Notes under the pieces: generated by a model
Seen by the model: only the letters and a program-made list of their open reading frames with translations
Database searches by the model: none
What the model was told of the DNA's origin: nothing
Translations under genes and position numbers: made by a program
Part shown: positions 10,380 through 19,772 of the stretch, one piece after another
Numbering within the stretch: position 1 is the stretch's first letter
Layout: every line of letters starts with the position of its first letter
From: Tubiluchus corallicola
Lineage: Eukaryota > Priapulida > Priapulimorpha > Priapulimorphida > Tubiluchidae
Direction of reading: 5' to 3'
DNA length: 27,500 bases
Assembly: GCA_030141605.1 (NCBI GenBank)
Contig: JAQGDQ010000430.1
Location: 1 to 27,500, forward strand

Positions 10380-10827
10380 TAGTATAGTGTAGTGTAGTGT
10401 AGTGTAGTGTAGTGTAGTGTAGTGTAGTGTAGTGTAGTGTAGTGTAGTGCTGTGCTGTGCTGTGCTGTGCTGTGCTGTGCTGTGCTGTGCTGTATTGTAT
10501 TGTATTGTATTGTATTGTATTGTATTGTATTGTATTGTATTGTATTGTATTGTATTGTATTGTATTGCATTGTATTGTATTGCATTGCATTGCATTGCAT
10601 TGCATTGCATTGCATTGCATTGCATTGCATTGCATTGCACTGTACTGTACTGTACTGTACTGTACTGTACTGTACTGTACTGTACTGTACTGTACTGTAA
10701 TGTATTGTATTGTATTGTATTGTATTGCATTGCATTGCATTGCATTGCATTGCATTGCATTGTATTGCATTGCACTGAATTGTACTGCATAGTATTGTGT
10801 TGCATTGCTTTGCATTGTATTGTATTT
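10380..10827. repeat. Pentanucleotide array in homogeneous blocks
   Basis: About 450 bp of 5-bp units ordered in blocks: AGTGT (10384-10449), GCTGT (to about 10492), ATTGT (to about 10565), ATTGC (to about 10638), ACTGT (to about 10698), then ATTGT and ATTGC again. Each block differs from the next by one or two bases. Because five is not a multiple of three and no unit combination creates a stop, several overlapping frames stay open on both strands; none is a gene. Confidence 0.97.
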
Positions 10828-11420
10828 TACCTAGTTATTGATTTCCGAACTCAAAAACCTTAACTAATAAGCCTATGTTTAGTGTCTTACAAGAGCGTAA
10901 CTAAAGCTGCACTGGGCATGGCGACAGTGAGCATGACAACTATTTAACCATTTATCACATCTGTTTAAAAAGTTATCTCAATGTAAACTACAGTATGATG
11001 AAACTTTAGAATGTCTGATAGATTCATAATTATTAATGACTGTGCTTTTTGCATTGTCAGATCCCTTAATGCGTATTTACTGCAGCGTTCCTGAGTGACA
11101 TCTACGCTAGGAGTACAGTTAGTACCTATCTCGTAATATAGTTATCAATCATTGTCTAAATAAAATCTAAATATAGTCGTGTAGAGTTATTAATACTACA
11201 GTGTATAACGTTGCTGTGATAACTATTTCTACAACTTGTATGAATTAACTGTTATTTGTTGTGTATGCTCGAGCTACAGTATTACTTACAGTATTACTAC
11301 AGTAAGGGGATTTTGTCTCTAGTAAACGTTTCTTTCACTGTTGATTAAAAAAATCTAAACGTATATTAAGTACTTTTGTCGGAAATAGCTTTCCGAAGGA
11401 AACAACTTTTTGTACTAACA
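10828..11420. other. Non-coding stretch, nothing recognised
   Basis: AT-rich unique sequence between the pentamer array and the 43-bp satellite. A short 'ACAGTATTACT' motif repeats near 11276-11301. No gene was seen. Confidence 0.4.
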
Positions 11421-13350
11421 CTTTTGTGTAAAGGTTGGATGTAATTCCTAGCCATTTATTGTATTATTGTGTAAAGATTAGATGTAATTCCTGCCAGTTA
11501 TTGTATTATTGTGTAAAGGTTAGACGTACTTCCTAGCCAATCATTTGTATTATTGTGTAAAGGTTAGATATAAGTCCTAGCCATTTATTGTATTATTGTG
11601 TAAAGGTTAGACGTACTTCCTAGCCATTCATTTGTATTATTGTGTAAAGGTTAGATATAAGTCCTAGCCATTTATTGTATTATTGTGTAAGGGTTAGATG
11701 TAATTCCTAGCCATTTATTGTATTATTGTGTAAACGTTAGATGTAATTCCTAGCCAGTTATTGTATTATTGTGTAATGGTTAGATATAATTCCTAAGTTA
11801 TTGTATTATTGTGTAGAGATTAGATGTAATTCCTAACCATTCATTGTATTATTGTGTGAGGGTTAGATGCAATTCCTAGCCATTTATTGTATTATTGTGT
11901 AAACGTTAGATGTAATTCCCAGCCAGTTATTGTATTATTGTGTAATGGTTAGATATAATTACTAACCAGTCATTGTATTATTGTGTAAAGGTTGGATGTA
12001 ATTCCTAGCCATTTATTGTATTATTGTGTAAAGATTAGATGTAATTCCTGCCAGTTATTGTATTATTGTGTAAAGGTAAGATATAAGTCCTAGCCATTTA
12101 TTGTATTATTGTGTAAAGGTTAGACGTACTTCCTAGCCATTCATTTGTATTATTGTGTAAAGGTTAGATATAAATCCTAGCCATTTATTGTATTATTGTG
12201 TAAGAGTTAGAAGTAATTCCTAGCCATTTATTGTATTATTGTGTAAACGTTAAATGTAATTCCTGCCAGTTATTTTATTATTGTGTAAAGGTAAGACGTA
12301 CTTCCTAGCCATTCATTTGTATTATTGTGTAAAGGTTAGATATAAGTCCTAGCCATTTATTGTATTATTGTGTAAAGGTTAGACGTACTTCCTAGCCATT
12401 CATTTGTATTATTGTGTAAAGGTTAGATATAAATCCTAGCCATTTATTGTATTATTGTGTAAGAGTTAGAAGTAATTCCTAGCCATTTATTGTATTATTG
12501 TGTAAACGTTAAATGTAATTCCTAGCCAGTTATTGTATTATTGTGTAATGGTTAGATATAATTCCTAAGTTATTGTATTATTGTGTAGAGATTAGATGTA
12601 ATTCCTAACCATTCATTGTATTATTGTGTGAGGGTTAGATGCAATTCCTAGCCATTTATTGTATTATTGTGTAAACGTTAGATGTAATTCCCAGCCAGTT
12701 ATTGTATTATTGTGTAATGGTTAGATATAATTACTAACCAGTCATTGTATTATTGTGTAAAGGTTGGATGTAATTCCTAGCCATTTATTGTATTATTGTG
12801 TAAAGATTAGATGTAATTCCTGCCAGTTATTGTATTATTGTGTAAAGGTAAGACGTACTTCCTAGCCATTCATTTGTATTATTGTGTAAAGGTTAGATAT
12901 AAGTCCTAGCCATTTATTGTATTATTGTGTAAAGGTTAGATGTACTTCCTAGCCATTCATTTGTATTATTGTGTAAAGGTTAGATATAAATCCTAGCCAT
13001 TTATTGTATTATTGTGTAAGAGTTAGAAGTAATTCCTAGCCATTTATTGTATTATTGTGTAAACGTTAGATGTAATTCCTAGCCAGTTATTGTATTATTG
13101 TGTAATGGTTAGATATAATTCCTAAGTTATTGTATTATTGTGTAGAGATTAGATGTAATTCCTAACCATTTATTGTATTATTGTGTAAGGGTTAGATGTA
13201 ATTCCTAGCCATTTATTGTATTATTGTGTAAACGTTAGATGTAATTCCCAGCCAGTTATTGTATTATTGTGTAATGGTTAGATATAATTACTAACCAGTT
13301 ATTGTATTATTGTGTAAAGCTAAGATGTAATTCCTAACCATTTATTGTAC
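11421..13350. repeat. 43-bp satellite, about 45 copies, with higher-order organisation
   Basis: Tandem units of about 43 bp built from TTGTATTATTGTGTAAAGG followed by TTAGATGTAATTCCTAGCC and ATTTA, with diagnostic variants (GACGTACTTCC, GATATAAGTCC, a shortened TTCCTGCCAG, a deleted TCCTAAGTTATTG). The GGTTGGATG variant starts at about 11431, 11988 and 12760. The variant TTCCTAAGTTATTG occurs at about 11790, 12562 and 13119, with the same spacings of 772 and 557. The array is thus three higher-order blocks of about 557, 772 and 557 bp (13, 18 and 13 units). There is no open frame and there are no unique spacers, so this is not CRISPR-like. Confidence 0.95.
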
Positions 13351-14110
13351 AATGTGCAAGTTTCCGCCCATTACTGAGATAATTAATCATTTAATTCTTT
13401 TTATAAATCAAATCCGTTTAATAAGTGGGCAGTCATAAAGGACTTAATTACGTATAAGGTATTAACAAGAAGATATGATATAATAACTGATTTTAATATG
13501 TAGCTTAATTGACTCGAATCAATATGTTTACGAAACTAAGAGCATTTTTATTACGACAGCTCTCATTACGTTTTTGTACATTGCTTCTTCGAAATTTCGC
13601 GTGCATAAAAACTGAACAAGTTTGTGAGACGTTTGAAACTGACGAAATTGCCAAACTTTGCTTTAGCTGATGATGTCACACGAAAAGTGAAAGAATTTTG
13701 CACGTAGCGATGACCGTCGAAGCATATCATCAGCCAACACACAACTAGTTAAGAAATACTAAAGTTTTTAATTCCCACGATTAATTTACTATTTGTTCCT
13801 ATACTATTCCTCACTGCTGTGGCGCGTTGACCCAAAGTAAAAGTTTTTCACTTAAACACACCAGAAAAACTGACAAAGAAGTGTTCGCATGTCACGTCAA
13901 CATGCAAATACTAGTTACTACTTCAATTAAAACTTTCACCTTTTTACCTTTTTACTTCCTGTTTTACCAATCGTATTTCTTAATAATTTTTAATACTGTG
14001 ACTGTCTTCACGTGAGAGGCTTTTATGTTAGCCAATCATCTAATACCATTATAAGTTTTCACCTGTTCACGTATGTATTGTTCTAATTTTTCACAGTTTA
14101 AACCAATTGA
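13351..14110. other. Non-coding stretch, nothing recognised
   Basis: AT-rich unique sequence between the satellite and the decayed glycosyltransferase copy. Only short chance frames were seen. Confidence 0.4.
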
Positions 14111-14111
14111 A

Positions 14112-14330
14112 AGTTGTCTTGCTGCATCAGCTGAAAAACAAAAGTTTTTGTGAGTTTTGGAAACTGAGAGTTTGTGGTGAGAGAATCCTACTGAATTTGT
14201 AAGAATCTATCGTAACTAATCATCGGACTACAAGTTGGATCAATGTTTAGTGCAAAAAACTACTCAGTTAACTACAGGTTCATTAACTCTACTAATCAAA
14301 TTGTTAAAATTTAGAGCAAAATGGCAAATT
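14112..14330 (+). pseudogene. Decayed partial copy of the downstream GT77-like gene
   Basis: DNA here aligns with the part of the intact gene around its acidic motif. TTGCTGCA, GAAACTGAGAGTTTGTGGT and the adjoining bases match 15488-15546 of the gene. After a gap, AACTACTCAGTTAACTACAG, TTAACTCTACTAATCAAA and GAGCAAAATGGCAAA match about 15630-15700. Substitutions, indels and stops prevent any reading frame. It lies about 850 bp upstream of the intact gene in the same orientation, so it is probably an old tandem duplicate. A weaker match may continue to about 14400, where a LINE fragment begins. Confidence 0.7.
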
Positions 14331-14399
14331 TGCTGTATCATAGGATGAAGACAAATGTTACTTTGATTGGCAAATTTTTAAACTCGTGTGAAACACAGG

Positions 14400-14725
14400 A
14401 GAAGCCAGGATAGTACAACACAAAATACAATGCCGCCAAAAATTCTCGGCAATCTTTTAGGTCTTAAATATGCCCATATTATTTCGATGTCAAGCTTCAA
14501 TTAATTTGCAGATTAATTCTTCTTTAGCAAAAAGTGCAACACCCCCACCTCGTTTCTGAGTCAGAGACTTTGTATCTACACTGTATCCGTCTATATCTAA
14601 CAAATTGTTGAAAGAATTCCATCTAAACCACGTTTTATACACCTCTTGAGCCAGTCAGGCTCATTCGCATAAATTGTAGCTGAAAATAGTGACCAAAGTT
14701 CATGTTTGCATCTAGCTAACGCGTA
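14400..14725 (-). mobile_element. Non-LTR retrotransposon endonuclease fragment (decayed)
   Basis: The reverse complement encodes, across two or more frameshifts, pieces of an apurinic-type (EEP) LINE endonuclease. These are ELWSLFSATIYANEPDWL (about 14690-14640), KTWFRWNSFNNLLDIDGYSV then GGGVALFAKEELI (about 14637-14510), and, after a frame change, EIIWAYLRPKRLPRIFGGIV (about 14490-14430). The order ETWL-like, DIDGYS, GGGVALF, W-x-x-LRP-x-RLPR is the standard arrangement in CR1/L2/jockey-like elements. No RT domain follows, because the glycosyltransferase pseudogene lies immediately next (minus-strand sense). It is a dead fragment. Confidence 0.75.
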
Positions 14726-14966
14726 GACTCCACTTTGCTGTGATCCTCATTACAGGCAGCAAGTAGAAAATGATTTGCGTACTGCTAGATGGAACAAAAT
14801 CGGTTTTTCTGCATGTGTTGAGTGTCCTCTAGTGCTTCGGCAATATGATCTAGCACAGTGAGAGTGCAGAAAAAGGTGGAATTGCTATTTTTTTCGCGAA
14901 GTTTCAACGTGAAGCGAGAACTGAAATTTACTGAGCACAACAAGGTTCAAAAAGCTAAATACGGCG

Positions 14967-16055
14967 ATGGCTAACTCATGGAGGAAGAAGAAAAAATCGA
15001 TAATATCATTGCTATTGTTTCTTATTTTCATTTTACTTTCATGTATTGAAATTGCTAGATATCGCCTGCACAAAAATCAGGATGAATTTTTAAATATTAT
15101 AGAAAAAACTGTGGAAGGGCAGCGATTTTTCGGTGTGATAAAAGAAGCTGAAAGAGATCGAAATAAAATGGGCGAATATACTAAGAAAATGTCTGCAATT
15201 TTTGATGTGGTTGATTACGTCAAGAATACTGGTAAAATTTTGCATGTCACCATGATCAATGAAGCATATCTTCAACTAACACACAATTGGTTATGTAACA
15301 CTGAAATTCTCAATATCCATAATCAACTACTATTTATTGCCACAGATGGCGCCACGTACGAATCACTACAGAAACGATGGCCTCATATAAAAGTGTTTTC
15401 CTTAGATACGCTGAACAAGCTTAATGAAAATTATTTATATGACACATGGAAGTACAAATACTACTTGTTACTCCGGGTGAGATTTTTGCTGCACTTACTG
15501 CGAAACAATATTCCTTTTGTGCTTTTTGAAACTGACAGTTTGTGGTTAAGAAATCCCAATGAACTTTTGGGAAACTACAGCAATTATGATATCATTGGAG
15601 CACAAAAGGGAGGAAACTTAAAACAAGGAAACTATTCAGTCAATTACATGTTTGTTAACTCTACCAAACAGGGTGCAGAAATTTGGAGTGAAATGGTAAA
15701 ACGTTTGAAAGAGGGCATTCACGTGACCTATGAACAAGATTTAATGGACCATTTGTGTAAACACAAGTTTGCTTCAGCCAAATGTGCACTGTTTCCTTAC
15801 AAATACGTCAGCGATGGTATCTGGTACAGAATGACTCCTAGCGAAAGGCAAACTCTGGTCCCCAATCCTTATATAATAAATAACAACTACATAGTGGGCA
15901 TAAACAACAAAATTGCCAGAGCTAAGAAATTAGGTCATTGGTTTATGGATGAATTTACCACTTGCAATGTACCTCAGGTTAGTCATGTCTTGAACACTGG
16001 TGGAAGCTCTTCATTGATTTGTCCTTATGGAACAAAGTGTAAGCCATCCGTCTGA
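14967..16055 (+). CDS. Type II membrane nucleotide-diphospho-sugar transferase (PF03407 / GT77-like), intronless
   Basis: A complete 362-codon frame with a good start context (GGCGATGG). It has a basic N-terminus (SWRKKKK) and a signal anchor at about residues 11-30. The luminal domain follows the Nucleotid_trans pattern: HNWLCNTEIL near 106 with LLFIATD at 121-127, then the acidic motif VLFETDSLWLRNP at 185-197, and YEQDLM at 255-260. The acidic triplet reads ETD where D-x-D is usual. The family includes plant and alga xylosyl-, arabinosyl- and galactosyltransferases and many uncharacterised animal proteins, so the sugar cannot be named. Probable location is the Golgi. A poly(A) signal AATAAA lies 34 bp after the stop. 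A decayed copy lies upstream at 14112-14330. Confidence 0.88.
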   Translation: MANSWRKKKKSIISLLLFLIFILLSCIEIARYRLHKNQDEFLNIIEKTVEGQRFFGVIKEAERDRNKMGEYTKKMSAIFDVVDYVKNTGKILHVTMINEAYLQLTHNWLCNTEILNIHNQLLFIATDGATYESLQKRWPHIKVFSLDTLNKLNENYLYDTWKYKYYLLLRVRFLLHLLRNNIPFVLFETDSLWLRNPNELLGNYSNYDIIGAQKGGNLKQGNYSVNYMFVNSTKQGAEIWSEMVKRLKEGIHVTYEQDLMDHLCKHKFASAKCALFPYKYVSDGIWYRMTPSERQTLVPNPYIINNNYIVGINNKIARAKKLGHWFMDEFTTCNVPQVSHVLNTGGSSSLICPYGTKCKPSV

Positions 16056-16089
16056 TCTCATGCCCAGAAAAACTGACACAGTTGAAGTG

Positions 16090-16095
16090 AATAAA
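16090..16095 (+). promoter_or_regulatory. Poly(A) signal AATAAA of the GT77-like gene
   Basis: A canonical hexamer 34 bp downstream of the stop at 16055. A second candidate lies near 16386. The short 3' UTR suits a compact single-exon gene. Confidence 0.6.
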
Positions 16096-16725
16096 GCTGA
16101 GCACAAGTTTGATGTCAATGATCACATTCAATTTCAGGCAGGTTTCCTGTAACCGCTGCACGAAAAACTGCGTGAAATGTATTCGTGGATATTATTTAAA
16201 CCTTGTACATCAAATTAACAGACATATAAACAAAAGAGTTTTCACATTCTTGTCATCAGAATGACATCCGCTTGACATAATCCTACAATATCAACGATTT
16301 TTATATAATTTTTTATTTAAAAAAAATCACAACGTTTTCTCTGCGCATTATCAGTCATCGTCAGGTAATAACGAAAGATTTAAAAAATAAAGGACAAACC
16401 CAAAACAGTTTGTTCTTGTGCTCATATCGTTTGTGTTTTCCTGTAATTATTGTTGCTATAGTTACTCATTGTTTTGTCATAAAGTTTTTGATTTGTTCTT
16501 AACGTAAAATAACTACCAATAAACGCTTCACTCACAACATCTACAAAAATGTTTTTGAATTAGCATCTTCCATTCGTTTAAATAAACTGCAAAAATAAAT
16601 AGCAGTACTGTAATAACTACAGTTTCAACAAAATTTAAGTTTCGATAAAAATAATTGCGGTTTCTGATGAATTAAAGTCTGTTTATGATAGTGATTATAG
16701 CTGCTTGCTAGTTATTGTTGTTTGT
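16096..16725. other. Non-coding stretch, nothing recognised
   Basis: AT-rich flank of the GT77-like gene. No coding or repeat signal was seen. Confidence 0.4.
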
Positions 16726-17074
16726 TGTGTGAGTGGCTGTGGCTCGTGAAGATCGCATGTGGAACAGCCACGATAGGCGTGGCAAACTATCAAGACTTTA
16801 TTTAGTAAACTACACATTCATTAAATATCACACAACACGGTAAACATAGGAGGATAGTAATGCCAGCCCTCCGTCTTCAAGTCAGCTCCTAATCTCCGGA
16901 GGTGCGGGCCTCAAAATCCTTTTGTCTAACTACCTAATGCGCCATGGGCTTCTGCGCATAAAGATTACATCATCAATCTTTACTTCTGTCTCAGCCGGTC
17001 GAACATCAGCTGATCATCACGTGATCTGCCACACCTAGCTGGGCTTCTAGCCAAGACGATAATTTGATATTACA
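16726..17074 (-). mobile_element. LTR-like block (possible solo LTR)
   Basis: Read on the minus strand, the block begins TGTAATATC (17074 inward), is GC-richer than its flanks, carries AATAAA (complement of 16798-16803) about 70 bp before its end, and ends in a CACTCACACA-type segment. TG start, late poly(A) signal and the size of about 350 bp fit a retrotransposon LTR. Neither a target-site duplication nor a primer-binding site or polypurine tract was found, so the boundaries are approximate. The block contains a cluster of palindromes at 17006-17025 and an 8-bp hairpin (16733-16740 with 16764-16771). Confidence 0.4.
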
Positions 17075-18421
17075 CCGTCAAGCATTTAATCTTGGGTTAT
17101 TGATTTAATCATTTAATCACTAGTTTACTCAAAATCACTATTTAAACAGCTTTTGCATCTTAGTTTATTTCTGCTCTTGCAATAATGCCGAGAACTCGTG
17201 GAAAGTGGCATTTATGTAGCATCCAGATGCGTTTTGGGGGTGAGGAACAGAAAAAATCGGTTTATATTGTTTTGAATGCACCCGTTTATGCAGCCTGCGT
17301 ATGCGTTGTTCTTTTTCTTCAGCTCTTTCCTATTTCCGCAGGCTGTTCCGCTGGGGAAAACGCGTACGCATCCACATTCGGATGCTACATAAAGGCCACT
17401 TAGCGAGTGTAACAACATTGAGCTTCACGTGTTATTTCTCTCTGTGTAAAAAGCATGACAGCAGTAGCGCAATAAGTAACTTCTCGTAACAGTGTATGCA
17501 AAAACAAGACCCATTACAGAATTAAAGGCAATAAGTGTCATGAGGCTGATATCAGAATTAGCACTTTTGGCACCTCACCATACAGAAATAAAAGCAGTAA
17601 CTTTTCGTTTTTCCTGTAGACTAAATAAAAGTATCGTCATCAGATTTTTGGCCTGCCTTCCATTACAACACAAATTCAATGGATGTTTGGCTTCGTGAGA
17701 AACCTACTTGGTCCCTATTGTCAAGCTAACGAGGTAAAGGGCAGTATCTGTCGAGACAATAGCTTTTATCATTTTAATTTTACTTGTAAATGAATTGTTT
17801 GCTTTGCTGGTTTGGCAGAATAACAGTCAGTTATTATATAACGATGTTACGTGGAAAATTAATTCTTCATTAGTGGCATAATTTTGGGGGGCAACACTGC
17901 AAACTTTAATTACAAATTTCTCAAAAACGAGATTTTGTAGTCACTGGTCTTTACGACACGTTATTGCTCGTTACTGGCAGTAAAGCAAATAACAAAACTA
18001 ATCTCTAATGTTAACATGTGTTCCTGGTTCATTTTAAAGTGATTATATGCCCGAAGACAAGACTGCGATACTTGGATACGATGGCAGTTCGGGCTGACTG
18101 TTCTATTGAAGGGAAGGTCCGGGAGTCGTAGTTTCAGAACATATTCAGTTCAACAGATTTTATTCATTCATCCTATGAGAAATCAGTGTCAACTGATAGT
18201 TTACCAGAAATTATGCTGCAATGTATAATTAATGATTCCTTACCTGCTGACAAACGCAGGTTTGTTAAACGTATACTACGCTAAAGTTTGTGAGTATTTT
18301 TCAATGCAAAGTTGTGATGTGTTGATAATGTTTGATTGTCATATAAGCGTTTGCATACTAACCGTTTGTGACTACGATTAAGAATTTTTTAATCCTTGCA
18401 CATGTTATAAATTATACATGT
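17075..18421. other. Long non-coding stretch, no convincing gene
   Basis: AT-rich sequence with a GC-richer patch at 17280-17400 that gives frames of 60-70 codons in several phases without any domain. A moderately GC-rich patch lies at 18060-18130. Nothing was recognised. Confidence 0.35.
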
Positions 18422-18433
18422 ATTTCGCTATGT
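18422..18433 (+). repeat. Left target-site duplication (12 bp)
   Basis: ATTTCGCTATGT, identical to 18992-19003, immediately precedes the 5S-like head. Confidence 0.8.
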
Positions 18434-18553
18434 GTAAAGGCCATATTACGTTGAAAACACCGGTTCTCGTCTGATCACCGAACGTTAAGCAACGTAGAGC
18501 GTGGTTAGTACTTGGATAGGTGACCGCCTAGGAATACCAGGTGCTGCAGGCTT
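18434..18553 (+). pseudogene. 5S rRNA-derived sequence
   Basis: About 120 nt matching animal 5S rRNA along its whole length: GGCCATATTACGTTGAAAAC, CACCGGTTCTCGTCTGATCA, CGTTAAGCAACG, GTGGTTAGTACTTGGATAGG, TGACCGCC and GTGCTGCAGGCTT. The internal promoter region (A box, intermediate element, C box) is mostly kept. Deviations include GTAGAGC where GTCGGGC is usual, GGATAGG for GGATGGG, CCTAGG for CCTGGG, and a 5' end (GTAAAGG) that pairs poorly with the 3' end in helix I. These changes, the missing terminator and the flanking duplication argue for a retroposon head and not a working 5S gene. Confidence 0.8.
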
Positions 18554-18991
18554 GCGGGATGCCAACACTGTATCTCGACACTAAGTGGAGCTGCACAAGC
18601 AGCCAACAGCTAGAGGGCGGAGGAGGTCAAGTGACCCAACGGCCATGTGTAGAGGAGTAAACCTTCCAAATCAGGAGTGGAGCCACGAAGGCGGACCAGT
18701 GCAGCATGCTCACTGACTCCGGCAGCTCCTGCAGCCAACCTGGTGCCAAACATATCGCTCTGCTTTCCTTTGGACTACACCAGCAAGGAAGAGAGTGGGT
18801 ATCTTGTTGTCTGGGCAACTCAGGATCTCCATACACCTTGCTCAGGCGTGCGCCCTGGAGAGGATACTCCAGTGGTTGAAGGAACGGATTGCTCAGCCAC
18901 AGTCGACGCTGCAGCTCCATCAATGTGATCAGTAACTGACTCTCTTCGCGCACACTCCGTTGTCTTCCGAGACAGAAGGATGCCAGCAACA
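18434..18991 (+). mobile_element. 5S rRNA-headed retroposon (SINE3-like), 558 bp, with perfect TSD
   Basis: A 558-bp insert begins with a 5S rRNA-derived sequence (18434-18553) and continues into a GC-rich body of about 440 bp that ends ...GCCAGCAACA. It is bounded by the identical 12-bp repeats ATTTCGCTATGT at 18422 and 18992. 5S-derived heads define the SINE3 class, and variable-length duplications of this size are made by LINE-type target-primed integration. There is no T-run right after the 5S part, so pol III could read into the body. The body has open frames on both strands (84 and 121 codons) but no known domain. The tail may derive from its partner LINE. It appears young, because the duplication is still exact. 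Confidence 0.7.
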
Positions 18992-19003
18992 ATTTCGCTA
19001 TGT
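18992..19003 (+). repeat. Right target-site duplication (12 bp)
   Basis: ATTTCGCTATGT, identical to 18422-18433, directly after the 3' end of the 5S-headed element. Confidence 0.8.
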
Positions 19004-19250
19004 TATTAACCTCCCTATGTTTACCGCTAACGCACTACGAAAGACTCTATGGAAGAACTAAATCATTTCAGTATAGAATAGAAGAACAAAATACAGATTG
19101 CTGTCGTTGTAGTAATGCAACTCCTTAAACGCCAGAACACATTGTATTTCACTGTGGTTTAATGGATCCCCAATTCAGAATTAATTTAAAGCAATTTCTG
19201 CAAGATTTATTAAAAAGAGAAGAAGATGTGTGTCAGGCGTATTGTTAGAG
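19004..19250 (+). mobile_element. LINE C-terminal remnant with zinc-knuckle motif
   Basis: One frame reads LPLTHYERLYGRTKSFQYRI, then DCCRCSNATP, a TAA stop, TPEHIVFHCGLMDPQFR and FLQDLLKR, ending at TAG. C-x2-C followed by T-x-E-H-I-x-F-x-C is the cysteine-histidine motif found after the reverse transcriptase in R1/I/jockey-like LINEs. The in-frame TAA between the cysteine pair and the histidine shows the copy is dead. The 5S-headed element has integrated at its left edge, but I could not recognise LINE coding sequence on the far side of that insertion. Confidence 0.6.
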
Positions 19251-19393
19251 ATATTGTACAAAAAACTTGTAGTAAATTATTTTTTATTATATTTACAAAG
19301 TGACATGTACTGCTTTGAGATAAAGCCATTATCTAAATTATAGTGTATTATATGTATATATTTTAAATTTATTATTAACATGCGTTGTAATGC

Positions 19394-19772
19394 TGTTATG
19401 ATTATTTTACAGCTGGAAATTAGATTAATGTCAGCTATCGTCCAATTTCGTGTTTCATTTGCTGTAAAATGGTTATCTTTCTTGGTTGTCAAAACATTTA
19501 TATTTATGATCAATATTTTTATACTGATCATACTAATGAAAGTTGAGACTAGTATGTGTAAATATGTCACTACTAATAGAAACTACAAGATGGTTGCTAA
19601 TAATAACATGACGTTTGTTCTACACGACGAACATGACCAGCACTTGTATTCTCTCAGTGGTACAAAACTCTGAATGGCTTCATGGCGAGGTACCCACACT
19701 CAGCCATTCCTTAAAGGGATGCTCTCACTGTTAAGCAATATTCTCAATTTTACTTATACAAAAAAATTTCTT
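19394..19772 (+). pseudogene. Truncated tandem copy of the ionotropic receptor gene
   Basis: Highly similar to 20393-20785. It shares the acceptor context GATTATTTTACAG|CTGG (ending at 19412), the signal-peptide region (FILIILMKVETSMCK), KMVANNNMTF, LHDEHDQHLYSLSGTKL and MLSLLSN-LNFTYT. The codon for Arg in LRIASW of the full gene is TGA here. Similarity stops abruptly after FTYTK, before the rest of the ligand-binding and channel regions. The copy lies about 1 kb upstream in the same orientation. It is a recent partial tandem duplicate without channel function. Confidence 0.85.

Noticed and set aside
10296-10863. Six overlapping frames of 80-170 codons
   Set aside because: A five-base repeat reads the same in every phase. 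No combination in it creates a stop, so the frames are artefacts.
11421-13350. CRISPR-like array
   Set aside because: The repeats are contiguous with no unique spacers, and the genome is eukaryotic. It is a satellite.
17185-17489. Frames of 60-70 codons in several phases, one with a hydrophobic segment
   Set aside because: Open in three phases at once because of a local GC-rich patch. There is no domain, no splice support and no repeat partner.
17492-17698. 68-codon frame
   Set aside because: Begins with GTG, not ATG, and has no domain. Non-ATG starts are not credible here without other support.
18434-18553. Functional 5S rRNA gene
   Set aside because: Helix I pairing is poor, several conserved positions differ, there is no terminator T-run, and target-site duplications flank a larger unit.
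18627-18992. 121-codon minus-strand frame and 84-codon plus-strand frame
   Set aside because: Both lie inside the GC-rich body of the 5S-headed retroposon, where stops are rarer. No recognisable protein.
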